Shown here piece after piece: positions 25,660-35,079 of a DNA stretch of 64,000 nucleotides. Each line of letters starts with the position of its first letter. Positions within the stretch are counted from its first letter, which is position 1. The notes under the pieces were generated by a model that saw only the letters and a list, made by a program, of their open reading frames with translations, did no database searches and had not been told where the DNA came from. The DNA is from Staphylococcus sp. MI 10-1553 (lineage in GTDB: Bacteria > Bacillota > Bacilli > Staphylococcales > Staphylococcaceae). The stretch is from contig NZ_CP048279.1 of NCBI RefSeq assembly GCF_010365305.1, forward strand, positions 806,001 through 870,000, in the 5' to 3' direction. A program made the position numbers and the translations under genes.

Positions 25660-27312
25660 ATGGAACGAGATAAGAAACATGTGATTCCAAGGCAACATTA
25701 TAAGCGCAAACGTCGCGAATATTTCCATAATGAAGAGCGTGAAGAAAGACTCAAAGCTGAAGAAAAAGAAAACGCGCTCAAAGCTGAAAAGGAAAAAAAG
25801 CAAGCGAAAAATAATGAAGAACGTGTCAAAGATAATCTACGTAAAGCACGTATTGAAAAATTAACGCATGACGATGGTGATAAAAATCATCCACCATCTG
25901 AAATAACGGCCGAAGAAAAATCCGAAAGTGCACGACCACTTGAAGATACATCATCAGTGACTATCAACGGCAGTCAAGCGAAGGAAACGGCGCATAAGGG
26001 TGTAGGAGCCGAAATAACGCATCAGTCAAACATGCCGCCACATGATACATCAGAAGCAACTGCAAAGGCTGAAGATGAACAAGTACATACTGAAGACAGT
26101 CACCAAACAGAAGCGTCGAAGCATCAATATACGACAAAACGTGATTGGACTGAAAAAGTCACACAATTCATCTCTAGAGAATGGGCAAAAATTTTAATTG
26201 TACTCGCGGCCATTTTAGTATTGTTGTTATTGTTTACTATTTTTAATAACGTCAATAAAAGTGACAATGCGAATATGAAACAAGCACTCGAAACGCAACA
26301 GAAAGAGAAGGGAACGAATAAAAAAGTCACACAAACGATGGCAAATGCGAATACAGCTGTAAAATCTGTCGTTTCCATTGAAAATAATAGTCAGCCTACA
26401 CCGGATGCAGTTCAGAATTCAGATGCTCAGGCACAAATTGAAAAAGAAAGTGGATCGGGTGTCGTCTACAAACAAGTAGGCGACACTCTTTATATACTGA
26501 CAAATGCGCATGTCGTTGGAGACCGTAAAGAACATGAACTCACTTTTGGTAACAAGCAAACCGCTAAAGCTAAAGTGATTGGCAAATATAAAATGGCTGA
26601 TATTGCTGTGATGACGATGAAAGCTCCTAAAGGCGATACATTAAAACCACTTGAACACGGAGATTCTAGTGCAGTTGTATTAGGAGAACCAGTTTTAGTT
26701 GTGGGCAATCCGCTCAGTTTGGACTTCCAAAATACAGTGGGTGAAGGTATTGTATCAGGATTAAATCGCGATGTCCCAGTTGATCTCAACCAAGATGATG
26801 AATATGATACATTGCTCAGTGCGTTCCAAGTTGATGCACCGATTAATCCAGGTGACTCAGGTGGTGCGGTAATCGATCAAGAAGGCCATTTAATTGGTAT
26901 CGCTTCACTAAAAATTAACATGCCGAGTGTTCAAAATATGGGGTTTGCCATTCCGATTAACTCAGCGTTAGCTATTGCGCAAAAAATTGAAAAAGAAGGT
27001 GACATTCAACAACCTAAGACGGACATTGATATGCAAAACGTGGTTGATATTGATAAAGCGACACGCAATGAGTATAAGATCCCTCAAGATGTTTCAACAG
27101 GTGTCGTCGTTCAAAACATTAATGAAAACAGTCCAGCGAAAAATTCTGGTTTGAAAAAAGGCGATGTCATAGTAGAATTAGATAGTAAACCTATCAAAGA
27201 TAATTTGGCTTATAAACAAAAGTTAACGCAACACATTGATCAACAAAAGCCAGTGAAGTTAAAGGTCTTACGTGAAAATGAGGTGAAGGAAATCTCATTT
27301 AAATTGAAATAA
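25660..27312 (+). CDS. htrA: HtrA-like membrane-anchored serine protease
   Basis: 550 residues: a long highly charged cytoplasmic N-terminus (about 1-175, Lys/Glu-rich), one membrane segment (about 177-196), the trypsin-like domain with catalytic H284 (TNAHVV), D314 (MADIAVM) and S400 (GDSGG), and a C-terminal PDZ domain (about 455-545). HtrA degrades or refolds misfolded exported proteins at the outer face. AAGGAGG precedes the ATG. The potassium channel gene starts 17 bases downstream, so they may be co-transcribed. Confidence 0.92.
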   Translation: MERDKKHVIPRQHYKRKRREYFHNEEREERLKAEEKENALKAEKEKKQAKNNEERVKDNLRKARIEKLTHDDGDKNHPPSEITAEEKSESARPLEDTSSVTINGSQAKETAHKGVGAEITHQSNMPPHDTSEATAKAEDEQVHTEDSHQTEASKHQYTTKRDWTEKVTQFISREWAKILIVLAAILVLLLLFTIFNNVNKSDNANMKQALETQQKEKGTNKKVTQTMANANTAVKSVVSIENNSQPTPDAVQNSDAQAQIEKESGSGVVYKQVGDTLYILTNAHVVGDRKEHELTFGNKQTAKAKVIGKYKMADIAVMTMKAPKGDTLKPLEHGDSSAVVLGEPVLVVGNPLSLDFQNTVGEGIVSGLNRDVPVDLNQDDEYDTLLSAFQVDAPINPGDSGGAVIDQEGHLIGIASLKINMPSVQNMGFAIPINSALAIAQKIEKEGDIQQPKTDIDMQNVVDIDKATRNEYKIPQDVSTGVVVQNINENSPAKNSGLKKGDVIVELDSKPIKDNLAYKQKLTQHIDQQKPVKLKVLRENEVKEISFKLK

Positions 27313-27328
27313 CTTTGGGGTGAATGAC

Positions 27329-28687
27329 TTGTCCATAGTCAAATTACTACTAAAAAAATCCAGCCCACAACAAGGGATTGTCTTGTATTATCTTGTCGCA
27401 ATTGTCGGTGCTTTTTTGCTACTTAATCTACCCGGTGTCCATAAGCCAGGTGTAAAAGTCGCACCGATTGATACGTTGTTTGTAGCGGTATCAGGTGTCA
27501 GTGTGACAGGATTAACACCAGTCAATATTTCCGAAACATATTCAGCATTTGGATATATTGTCTTGTTGGTCATCCTTAATATTGGTGGCATTGGTGTCAT
27601 GGCAATCGGTACATTGTTATGGGTTGTATTAGGCAAGCACATTGGCATACGTGAACGTCAACTCATTATGTTAGATAACAATAGAGAGGCGATGAGTGGG
27701 ACAGTCAAACTGATTTTAGATATTGTGAGAGCGATTTTAGTGATTGAATTAGTAGGTGCAACACTGCTCGCATTTTATTTTTATCAAAATATCCATGATT
27801 TAAAAGAAGCGATATTACAAGGTGTCTTCGTTTCCATCTCTGCGACGACAAATGGGGGTTTAGACATTACAGGGGACTCCTTAATCCCATATGCGAACGA
27901 TTACTTTGTACAAACGATTGTGATGTTTCTCATCGTTTTGGGGTCAATTGGATTCCCAGTATTATTAGAAATTAAAGCATATATTAAAAATCGAATTCCA
28001 AACTTTCGATTTTCACTGTTTACTAAAGTGACAACGGTGACGTATTTACTGATTTTAATTGCAGGTGTGATCGGAATTTTATTAATCGAAGCGAATGGTG
28101 TGTTCGCAAATGAGTCATGGCATAAGACGTTATTTTATGCGATGTTTCAATCGGTGTCGACGCGAAGTGCAGGGTTACAAACATTTGACGTGTCACAGTT
28201 TTCAGATGCGACAAACCTTTTGATGGGGGGGCTTATGTTTATTGGTTCCTCACCAAGTTCTGTAGGTGGCGGCATACGAACGACGACTTTCGCAATTATT
28301 ATCCTGTTTGTTATTAACTACAAACCGAACGCTGAAAAGTCATCTATTAAAGTATTTAATCGTGAAATTCATAATCAAGATATTCAACGTTCATTTGCAG
28401 TATTTTGTATTGCGATTGTGATGACATTTGTGGGTACATTTATCATCATGTTAAACGAAGGCCATCATATCGATTTTATTAAAATTTATTTTGAAATTAT
28501 GTCCGCATTCGGAACGTGTGGTTTATCGACGGGAATTACTTCGGAACTCGGCAGTGTTTCAAAAGTCGTCTTGATGATTTTAATGTTTATCGGACGTGTA
28601 GGCTTGATTTCCTTTATTATTATGATGAGTGGCAATCGTGAACCAGCCAAGTATCATTTTCCGAAAGAACGCATTCAAATTGGCTAA
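27329..28687 (+). CDS. Ktr potassium uptake channel subunit (KtrB/KtrD)
   Basis: About 452 residues with four repeated M1-P-M2 modules of the TrkH/KtrB family. Selectivity-filter segments are visible as VSGVSVTGLTPVN (near 50), ISATTNGGLDITG (near 175), STRSAGLQTFD (near 280) and AFGTCGLSTGI (near 395). It forms the K+ pore and needs a cytoplasmic KtrA/C ring encoded elsewhere. GGGGTGA is well spaced from TTG 27329; a GTG at 27320 is an alternative but overlaps the ribosome site. Confidence 0.9.
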   Translation: MSIVKLLLKKSSPQQGIVLYYLVAIVGAFLLLNLPGVHKPGVKVAPIDTLFVAVSGVSVTGLTPVNISETYSAFGYIVLLVILNIGGIGVMAIGTLLWVVLGKHIGIRERQLIMLDNNREAMSGTVKLILDIVRAILVIELVGATLLAFYFYQNIHDLKEAILQGVFVSISATTNGGLDITGDSLIPYANDYFVQTIVMFLIVLGSIGFPVLLEIKAYIKNRIPNFRFSLFTKVTTVTYLLILIAGVIGILLIEANGVFANESWHKTLFYAMFQSVSTRSAGLQTFDVSQFSDATNLLMGGLMFIGSSPSSVGGGIRTTTFAIIILFVINYKPNAEKSSIKVFNREIHNQDIQRSFAVFCIAIVMTFVGTFIIMLNEGHHIDFIKIYFEIMSAFGTCGLSTGITSELGSVSKVVLMILMFIGRVGLISFIIMMSGNREPAKYHFPKERIQIG

Positions 28688-28695
28688 AATAGAAA

Positions 28696-28736
28696 GGAGA
28701 AGTGTTGGGGAATCCCAGCTCTTCTCCTATTTTTTA
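28696..28736 (+). terminator. Terminator of the Ktr gene
   Basis: GGAGAAG (28696-28702) pairs with CTTCTCC (28721-28727), inner GGG/CCC, then TATTTTTT. Confidence 0.75.
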
Positions 28737-28850
28737 CGGGGATGTGGAAGATAGCGTGTGGGCATGTTTTGTATGACACGACTGAGAAGATGCATAGCCA
28801 AATGCAACATTCAGCAAATAGAAAAAGAGACATCATCAACCGAATAAAGA

Positions 28851-28892
28851 AAGCCATAGCCTGTTTTGAAAACTGACAGGTTATGGCTTTTT
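28851..28892. terminator. Terminator of the dlt operon (bidirectional)
   Basis: AAGCCATAGCCTGT pairs with ACAGGTTATGGCTT, with T-rich flanks on both sides. Confidence 0.8.
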
Positions 28893-28909
28893 AAAATGTG
28901 TTATTAAAA

Positions 28910-30052
28910 TTATTGATCGATGTGCTGTTTAATATGTTGCGTCACTTCAACCCAACCGCGCCATCCGATATGGACAGCATCACTCATGTAATAAGAATCA
29001 TAGTCGTGATGTGATAAATCCACAACATGACCGTGGTGGTCTTCAATAGTTTTGACGATCTTTTCATTGACCGCTGCACGTCTGTTACGTGGAAGATCAA
29101 TGTGGTCGTACCATTTACCATTGACAGGAATTAACACGTATTGCACATCCGCACCTGCAGCATTGAGTGTATCAACTAAAAGTGATAAATCATCATACTC
29201 AACAGATTTTAAGCGGAACTCGTGGTCACGGCTCACAGACTTTTTATGCTTTAACTTTTTCCAATACTCATCCTTGATTTGGTAAGGGTTAGACTGACTG
29301 TGATGCGCCCCATATTGATGCGCTTCTTTGTCTAATGCTTTCCAATTCAATGGTTGTTTTTGACTTTTATCAAACAGTCTCGGCAATTTACCTTGATGAT
29401 GGAACGGTAAATAACTCTTCAATGCTTCCATTTTCTCAAGATGATTCGCATAAAGTGGGTTTAAGAAATGTCCATCTGCTTCATGTGACTTTGCAAAGTG
29501 TTTTAAAAAGTCGTTCTGCTTGTTGTCTTTAAAATGCAATAAACGTTTAGCTAAGCGTGTTTTAATATCGTTAGAAATATTTGAGTTATTGAATATACTA
29601 TTAATTTGTAACTGAGAAGCACGACCTTGGTAATTCTCTTCAGTTAAGCCATGTCTCGTAAACCATTGTGGTGATACAATGACCGTCATCTTTTTATTTT
29701 TTAAATGGTCATATTGAGCACCTAACGTCATTAACTGAATTAAATCCGTGGAACCCCCAGTACCCACATAAAAAAGATTTTTCGTGTGCCCCTTTAACAA
29801 GATGGCAGGTTGAAATGGATCTTCTTTATTAAGCTCACTTGAACCATAAACTGGGTAGTAATCAGGGTCCTTAATCATAGCTTCTTGTACATACTGGCCT
29901 TTTAACATATCACTATCTGTTGACACTTGATAATTTGGAAGTTGGTTTCCGATATGTGGTGGCACAAACCATTTTGCTGGTAATATGATAAAAATACCGA
30001 ATAATAGAATACTCGCCAAAAAAGCAATGATGTAAGGTTGTTTTAGTTTCAT
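28910..30052 (-). CDS. dltD: D-alanyl-lipoteichoic acid biosynthesis protein DltD
   Basis: A 380-residue protein with an N-terminal membrane anchor (about 7-27) and an extracellular SGNH-like domain. The catalytic serine is in YGSSELN near residue 71 and the Asp/His pair in SDAVHIGWRGW near the C-terminus. DltD completes D-alanine transfer to teichoic acids at the outer face. It overlaps dltC by four bases. Last gene of the operon. Confidence 0.95.
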   Translation of the reverse strand: MKLKQPYIIAFLASILLFGIFIILPAKWFVPPHIGNQLPNYQVSTDSDMLKGQYVQEAMIKDPDYYPVYGSSELNKEDPFQPAILLKGHTKNLFYVGTGGSTDLIQLMTLGAQYDHLKNKKMTVIVSPQWFTRHGLTEENYQGRASQLQINSIFNNSNISNDIKTRLAKRLLHFKDNKQNDFLKHFAKSHEADGHFLNPLYANHLEKMEALKSYLPFHHQGKLPRLFDKSQKQPLNWKALDKEAHQYGAHHSQSNPYQIKDEYWKKLKHKKSVSRDHEFRLKSVEYDDLSLLVDTLNAAGADVQYVLIPVNGKWYDHIDLPRNRRAAVNEKIVKTIEDHHGHVVDLSHHDYDSYYMSDAVHIGWRGWVEVTQHIKQHIDQ

Positions 30053-30285
30053 TGTAATTTTGCCAATTCGTTAATGATTTGATTTGGCGTACCCCAATCT
30101 TCTCTATTAAAGTCCATAATTGGTACTTCTATATCAAGTTCGTCTTGAAACGCAACTAATAATTGTACAGATTGCATTGAATCCATAATCCCCTCATCAA
30201 AAATATGAATATCTGGATTTGATTTCACAATATCATCATCGGCAACTTCTGCAATAATATCTAAAACTTTTTCGTTAAATTCCAT
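30049..30285 (-). CDS. dltC: D-alanyl carrier protein DltC
   Basis: A 78-residue acyl-carrier-like protein. The phosphopantetheine-attachment serine lies in GIMDSMQSV (about residue 36). DltA loads D-alanine onto this arm for transfer by DltB. It is acidic, as usual for carrier proteins. AGGAGAG precedes the ATG. Confidence 0.95.
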   Translation of the reverse strand: MEFNEKVLDIIAEVADDDIVKSNPDIHIFDEGIMDSMQSVQLLVAFQDELDIEVPIMDFNREDWGTPNQIINELAKLQ

Positions 30286-30297
30286 AAAACTCTCTCC

Positions 30298-31515
30298 TTA
30301 AATTAATTGTCCTGAAAAGATTAAAAAGCCAAAAGCGACACAGTGGAAGGTGATAACGATGCTCAGTGCGTTAATCACCGGATGATCCCACTTACCAAAA
30401 CGCTTTTTACGCCATTTTTCATAGTGGTTATACAAAAAGAATAACAACGCGTGATACAAACCATACGCGACATAAAACCATTCAAAACCGTGCCAAAGTC
30501 CCATAATACCGAAATTAAGTAAGAAGGCAAGGTTAGACACATGGAAGTTTGATTTAATATATTTTTTCTTAGTCATAAAGAAAATAAAACGCATGTAAAT
30601 ACAATCACGGAACCAGAACGATAGACTCATGTGCCATCTGTTCCAGAAATCTTTAATATTTTTTGCTCTAAATGGTTGGTTAAAGTTAATAGGTGTTTCA
30701 ATACCGTACAAGTAACTCAATGCAATAGCGAATAAGCTGTAACCTGCAAAGTCAAAGAACAGGTAAAAACTATAGCCATACATGTATATCACGTAATCGC
30801 CAAACGAATCGAGGTGACCTGTATAAGGTGTCACAAAATACTGTTGGACGAAATGCGCAATGATGTATTTGTAAAGTAAACCTATCATAATGTAATGAAT
30901 CGCTTTGCCAAGTAGTTGTGAATACTTATCCATGGCGATGTCTTTATCGTAATCTTTCACAAAACGACGATAGCGATCAATCGGACCAGAAGAAATCGTA
31001 GGGAAGAACGTAATGAATTGTACGAGCTTTTTCACATCTACAGTTTGCTTTAATGTGCCGTCATGAATTTCCATGATCAGTTGAACACTTTTGAACATAA
31101 TGTATGAAATACCGAGGAAACCGAACAGTTCCACGATTTTTGAGCTGTGCAAGTGAAGCTGTCCAGAGCCTAGCCACGAACTTTGTAGGAGTTTGACCAT
31201 AAAGAGTGGCAAGATAGACAGAATCATCGTTGTAATGTAAAGCGGGGTGGAGCGCTTGTTTGCTCTTAGTCGCTCGAACCCTTTAATAATCATCGTTTGC
31301 CAAATAATGTATAAAACAAGGCTCAGTAAATGATAACTTAAATATTTGATGCCGAAAAAGTTGTGTTGATCGTCAGCAAATATGACGACAATCATAATCA
31401 ATGTACTGATCAAGTTGTAAGCTTTAGATCTTTTGCCTAACAACCCAAGTATGATCACAGGTAACAGCACAATGAGCGCAATCGCAAAAAAGTGAAAGCT
31501 ACTATATGGGATCAT
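30298..31515 (-). CDS. dltB: D-alanyl transfer membrane protein DltB (MBOAT)
   Basis: A 405-residue multispanning MBOAT acyltransferase. The conserved blocks SGPIDRYRRF, FWNRWHMSLSFWFRD and the active-site histidine in MGLWHGFEW (near residue 335) are present. It moves D-alanine from DltC across the membrane with DltX and DltD. The start overlaps the dltA stop by four bases. Confidence 0.95.
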   Translation of the reverse strand: MIPYSSFHFFAIALIVLLPVIILGLLGKRSKAYNLISTLIMIVVIFADDQHNFFGIKYLSYHLLSLVLYIIWQTMIIKGFERLRANKRSTPLYITTMILSILPLFMVKLLQSSWLGSGQLHLHSSKIVELFGFLGISYIMFKSVQLIMEIHDGTLKQTVDVKKLVQFITFFPTISSGPIDRYRRFVKDYDKDIAMDKYSQLLGKAIHYIMIGLLYKYIIAHFVQQYFVTPYTGHLDSFGDYVIYMYGYSFYLFFDFAGYSLFAIALSYLYGIETPINFNQPFRAKNIKDFWNRWHMSLSFWFRDCIYMRFIFFMTKKKYIKSNFHVSNLAFLLNFGIMGLWHGFEWFYVAYGLYHALLFFLYNHYEKWRKKRFGKWDHPVINALSIVITFHCVAFGFLIFSGQLI

Positions 31516-32966
31516 GATTGATATACCTCGTTAATTCGTTTGCGGTCGAGCTTGCCATTGTTAGTCAGTGGCATTTCTTCAGCAATTTCGATTTTTTTAG
31601 GAATCATATAATCAGGCAACTCAGCTTTAAGACGTTGCTTCACTTCTTTTGGTACATCTGCTGGATCGATGTCTTCAGAATTTAATTTGACGACACCTTT
31701 CAAGTAGGCAATTTTGTCTTTTTTATAAATTGGCACAACCAATGAAGTATTCACAAATGGTAGTGCGTTCATTTTAGCTTCAATTTCTTCAAGTTCCATA
31801 CGATAGCCGTTATATTTGATTTGGTTATCAATGCGGCCTTTAATAAACCACATGTCATCTTCAAATACAGCTTTGTCACCTGAATTGTAAGCGCGTTTGT
31901 CGCCATCTTTGAAAAAGGCTTTCTCTGTTTTTTCAGGGTCTTTTAAATAACCCGCACTTACTGAATTACCAGTGATAATGAGCTCTCCTTCTTCGGAAAC
32001 ACTTAACGTCGTGCCTTTTCTCGGTAAGCCTACAGGAACATACTTGTGGCTATCAAGTACCGATTGCGTCACTCTAATACTTGTAATCGCAACAGTCGCT
32101 TCTGTAGGGCCATACGTGTTGTATAAATAAGATTGTGGAAACTTGTTTAACAACGTTTGCGCTGTATGGTGACCTAAAACTTCACCACAGAACAAGAACG
32201 TACGTAAGTGTGGCATGCCGTCTTCATTGACATTCGGTAACATTAAGCAAATTTCCATAAATGATGGGGTAGACACCCAAACATTAATTTTCTCGTTTTG
32301 GAACAGTTCATACAATTTTTTAGGCGCTGCAATCATTTCTTTGTTAACTAACAATAGTGTACCGCCTGAAATGAGACACGGATAAATCGCCATGACTGAT
32401 AAATCAAATGAGAATGGTGCTTGGTTTAACCAGACATCTTTCGTGTGATATTGGTTGAGCAAGTCCACCCAATTTGCGAACTCTACTAAGCTCTCGTAAT
32501 AAATTTTTACACCTTTAGGAAGACCTGTTGAGCCCGATGTAAAAATGGTGTAGGCAATACCATCATTTTGCATTAAAGGTAATGATGATACCGTATCGAA
32601 TGATTGAATATCTTGAATTGTAATCTCTGTCACACCTTCATCATTGAGCGGTGTATCTGTCGTGTTAATTAAAAATTGTGGTGAAACTTTTTCTATAATA
32701 TGTTGAATACGGTTTGCAGGTATAGATTGATCAATTGGAACGTAACCGCATCCGGCTTTAAGTGCACCAATCATACCCACTACCATAAATGGGGACATGT
32801 GGCCATAAACAATAACAGGATTGTCGCTTTTAAGCAGTTGTGATGCTAAGCGTGTGGAATAACTTTCTAACTCTAGATAAGTTAATGATTCACTCTGATG
32901 TTGTACGGCAACTCGGTCCGGCTGAGTTTGACTGTGCTGTGAAATCATTGTTAAAACATCTTTCAT
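31512..32966 (-). CDS. dltA: D-alanine-DltC ligase DltA
   Basis: A 484-residue ANL-family adenylating enzyme. The P-loop-like FTSGSTGLPKGV lies near residue 150, and A5 (YNTYGPTEATV), A8 (GRIDNQIKYNGYRMELEEIE) and the C-terminal catalytic lysine (NGKLDRK) follow. It activates D-alanine with ATP and charges DltC. A good ribosome site (AAAGGAG) precedes the ATG, about 20 bases after dltX. Confidence 0.95.
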   Translation of the reverse strand: MKDVLTMISQHSQTQPDRVAVQHQSESLTYLELESYSTRLASQLLKSDNPVIVYGHMSPFMVVGMIGALKAGCGYVPIDQSIPANRIQHIIEKVSPQFLINTTDTPLNDEGVTEITIQDIQSFDTVSSLPLMQNDGIAYTIFTSGSTGLPKGVKIYYESLVEFANWVDLLNQYHTKDVWLNQAPFSFDLSVMAIYPCLISGGTLLLVNKEMIAAPKKLYELFQNEKINVWVSTPSFMEICLMLPNVNEDGMPHLRTFLFCGEVLGHHTAQTLLNKFPQSYLYNTYGPTEATVAITSIRVTQSVLDSHKYVPVGLPRKGTTLSVSEEGELIITGNSVSAGYLKDPEKTEKAFFKDGDKRAYNSGDKAVFEDDMWFIKGRIDNQIKYNGYRMELEEIEAKMNALPFVNTSLVVPIYKKDKIAYLKGVVKLNSEDIDPADVPKEVKQRLKAELPDYMIPKKIEIAEEMPLTNNGKLDRKRINEVYQS

Positions 32967-32985
32967 GTGTCGGCTCCTTTAATGA

Positions 32986-33114
32986 TTAAAAATCGTTGTA
33001 GATAAAAGTATTTTGTGTATCACCATTACCGTAAATAAAATACAAAGTCAGCATTATTGCAAAATAAAGCAATGTTAATGCGACTGTTTTAATAGGCAAT
33101 CGATTCAATTTCAT
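32986..33114 (-). CDS. dltX: Teichoic acid D-Ala incorporation-associated protein DltX
   Basis: A 42-residue peptide (MKLNRLPIKTVALTLLY... ending YNDF) with one membrane helix and an extracellular tail ending in F-I-Y-N-D-F. This matches the DltX family, whose C-terminal aromatic motif sits in the DltB funnel. It is the first gene of the operon, with AAGGTG before the ATG. It is short and easily missed in automated annotation. Confidence 0.9.
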   Translation of the reverse strand: MKLNRLPIKTVALTLLYFAIMLTLYFIYGNGDTQNTFIYNDF

Positions 33115-33182
33115 AATAAATTTTCACCTTCTGCATAATATGACATGAAGGTTAAACTATCTCATTTAACCCAGATAAATTT

Positions 33183-33211
33183 AATGTAATTTAATACTTT
33201 ATGAAAGTCAA
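33183..33211 (-). promoter_or_regulatory. Promoter of the dlt operon
   Basis: Read on the minus strand, TTGACT (33206-33211), a 17-base spacer and TACATT (33183-33188). About 70 bases of leader precede dltX. Confidence 0.6.
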
Positions 33212-33469
33212 TTCATTTATTGAAAAAAAGGATAAAAATACAAGAAAATAGGTCTAGAGTTGTATGAGTAAGTTTTTAATATATAAAATTATAGTTTAAT
33301 TAAAGACTGCTATTGAATCATATTTAAAAATAAAAATGGTTTGCTTATGATCAACTTATTCAAATGAAACGTATTTACATTTATTTCTGTGTACAAGGAA
33401 TAATGATAGTGGGGGGATGTCGAGATATGGTAGAATACGAGATGAATATTGAGATTTGGGGTGAAAGCA

Positions 33470-34984
33470 ATGAGTGAGCATGATGAGATAAATATACAAA
33501 TTATAGCGACTTCGGATATGCATAGCCATATACTCAATCAAACTGAACGTTCCAACATATATCGAGCGGGTACATATATTAATGAAGTAAGACAACAACA
33601 TCAGCACGTCGTATTAGTGGACAACGGTGGTAATTTAGCGGGCAGTGTGACAGCTTTTTATTACGCCATTATTGCGCCATACAAAAGACATCCGATGATT
33701 AAGTTAATGAATGCGATGAACTATGATGCAAGTGGGATGAGCGAAAATGAATTTAAATATGGTTTGGACTTTTTTAATCGTTCTGTCGCGTTATCACGTT
33801 TTCCATGGTTATCGGCGAATGTAGAATATGCTGTAACTCATGAACCGTATTTTTCAACACCTTATACTGTGAAAGATATTGCAGGGTTGAAATTAGTCGT
33901 GATGGGCGTTTCGTCTGAAGGCTTGATGAAAAATGAAAATGTGGAAATGGAGCCTGAAGTGATTGTCGAAAGTGCGACCTTTGCGGCACAGCGTTGGATT
34001 CGCTATATTTATGAAACGATAGAACCCGACTTTCTCATTGTTTTGTACCATGGTGGCTTGTCAAAATTGAGTCATGATGCAAAATCACAATTTGAAAATC
34101 GTGCAGAAGAAATTATGAGACAGGCAGGTATTATTGATCTTATGATTACTGGGCATCAACACGAAACTATTATCGAAAACGATGGGACGACGCTTTATGT
34201 TCAAGCGGGTCAAAATGCTGAAAATGTAATTCATGTTAATGCGAAATTTAAAAAACGCCGCAACTCTTTTGAATTGTTTGAGATGCAGCCAGAGATTGTT
34301 ACATTGACGGATTATGATGAAGATGAACATTTACTGAACTTAACGTATTACGACCGAAAAGCGATACGGAATTGGAAGAACGAATATATTATTACGCATG
34401 AAGTGGATATGCAATTTGATGCATTTCATGAACTGTTAATCAAACCCCATCCATACATTCAATTGTTACATCAAAGTTTGAACCATGAGACGGAAATCCC
34501 GTTAACATGTGTACATTTGCCTTTGCCGAATACGAAAGGGTTAAAAGGGCGTTTGAAAAATGAAGATGTTTATAATACGTATCCACATCCCGACAAACCG
34601 ATTGATCTTACATTAAAAGGGAGCGATATTAAACGTTTAATTGAAGAAAGTGTAAGTCACCTTGAATTAGAAAAAGGACAGTGGACGTTGAAAGATACGG
34701 ACCCTACACACTTTTTATTTTGGTCAGGTTTTGACTATACTGTAGATATGGCGAAACCATTAAATGCGCGTGTTACGGATTTTGAATTGCGAGAAGATTA
34801 TTGTTACCGTGTGGTGACGACGGATTATATTTATCGTCATTATCGTCATCTGTTGAGTGAAGCGGTCGTGCATCAAACATTTGCAATAACAATGCCAGAG
34901 TTGCTCGTTCGAGAAATTCAAACAGAACCAGACATGCAACCTATACCGCAAAATATGCATATCATAAGTGAATCATCGTTGTAA
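33470..34984 (+). CDS. YunD-like metallophosphoesterase / 5'-nucleotidase family protein
   Basis: A 504-residue protein: an N-terminal calcineurin-like metallophosphoesterase with metal motifs SDMHSH (near residue 14), DNGGN (near 47), MSENE and GHQHE (near 225), then a 5'-nucleotidase C-terminal domain (about 315-480). Without a signal peptide or wall anchor it is cytoplasmic, unlike secreted AdsA-type enzymes; closest by layout is YunD of Bacillus. GGGGTGAAAG fits ATG 33470 rather than 33449. It is divergent from dlt. The natural nucleotide substrate is unknown. Confidence 0.85.
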   Translation: MSEHDEINIQIIATSDMHSHILNQTERSNIYRAGTYINEVRQQHQHVVLVDNGGNLAGSVTAFYYAIIAPYKRHPMIKLMNAMNYDASGMSENEFKYGLDFFNRSVALSRFPWLSANVEYAVTHEPYFSTPYTVKDIAGLKLVVMGVSSEGLMKNENVEMEPEVIVESATFAAQRWIRYIYETIEPDFLIVLYHGGLSKLSHDAKSQFENRAEEIMRQAGIIDLMITGHQHETIIENDGTTLYVQAGQNAENVIHVNAKFKKRRNSFELFEMQPEIVTLTDYDEDEHLLNLTYYDRKAIRNWKNEYIITHEVDMQFDAFHELLIKPHPYIQLLHQSLNHETEIPLTCVHLPLPNTKGLKGRLKNEDVYNTYPHPDKPIDLTLKGSDIKRLIEESVSHLELEKGQWTLKDTDPTHFLFWSGFDYTVDMAKPLNARVTDFELREDYCYRVVTTDYIYRHYRHLLSEAVVHQTFAITMPELLVREIQTEPDMQPIPQNMHIISESSL

Positions 34985-35001
34985 TAGAATATGAAATTTA
35001 A

Positions 35002-35048
35002 AAAGACCCATGTCAAGCATTTCATTAAGAAACGCGACATGGGTCTTT
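35002..35048. terminator. Terminator between nucleotidase and surface protein genes
   Basis: AAAGACCCATGTC (35002-35014) and GACATGGGTCTTT (35036-35048) form a perfect 13-bp stem. The T-run is stronger in the minus direction. Confidence 0.8.
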
Positions 35049-35079
35049 GTGTTCATCACACTTAAATCACGAGTTGAAG

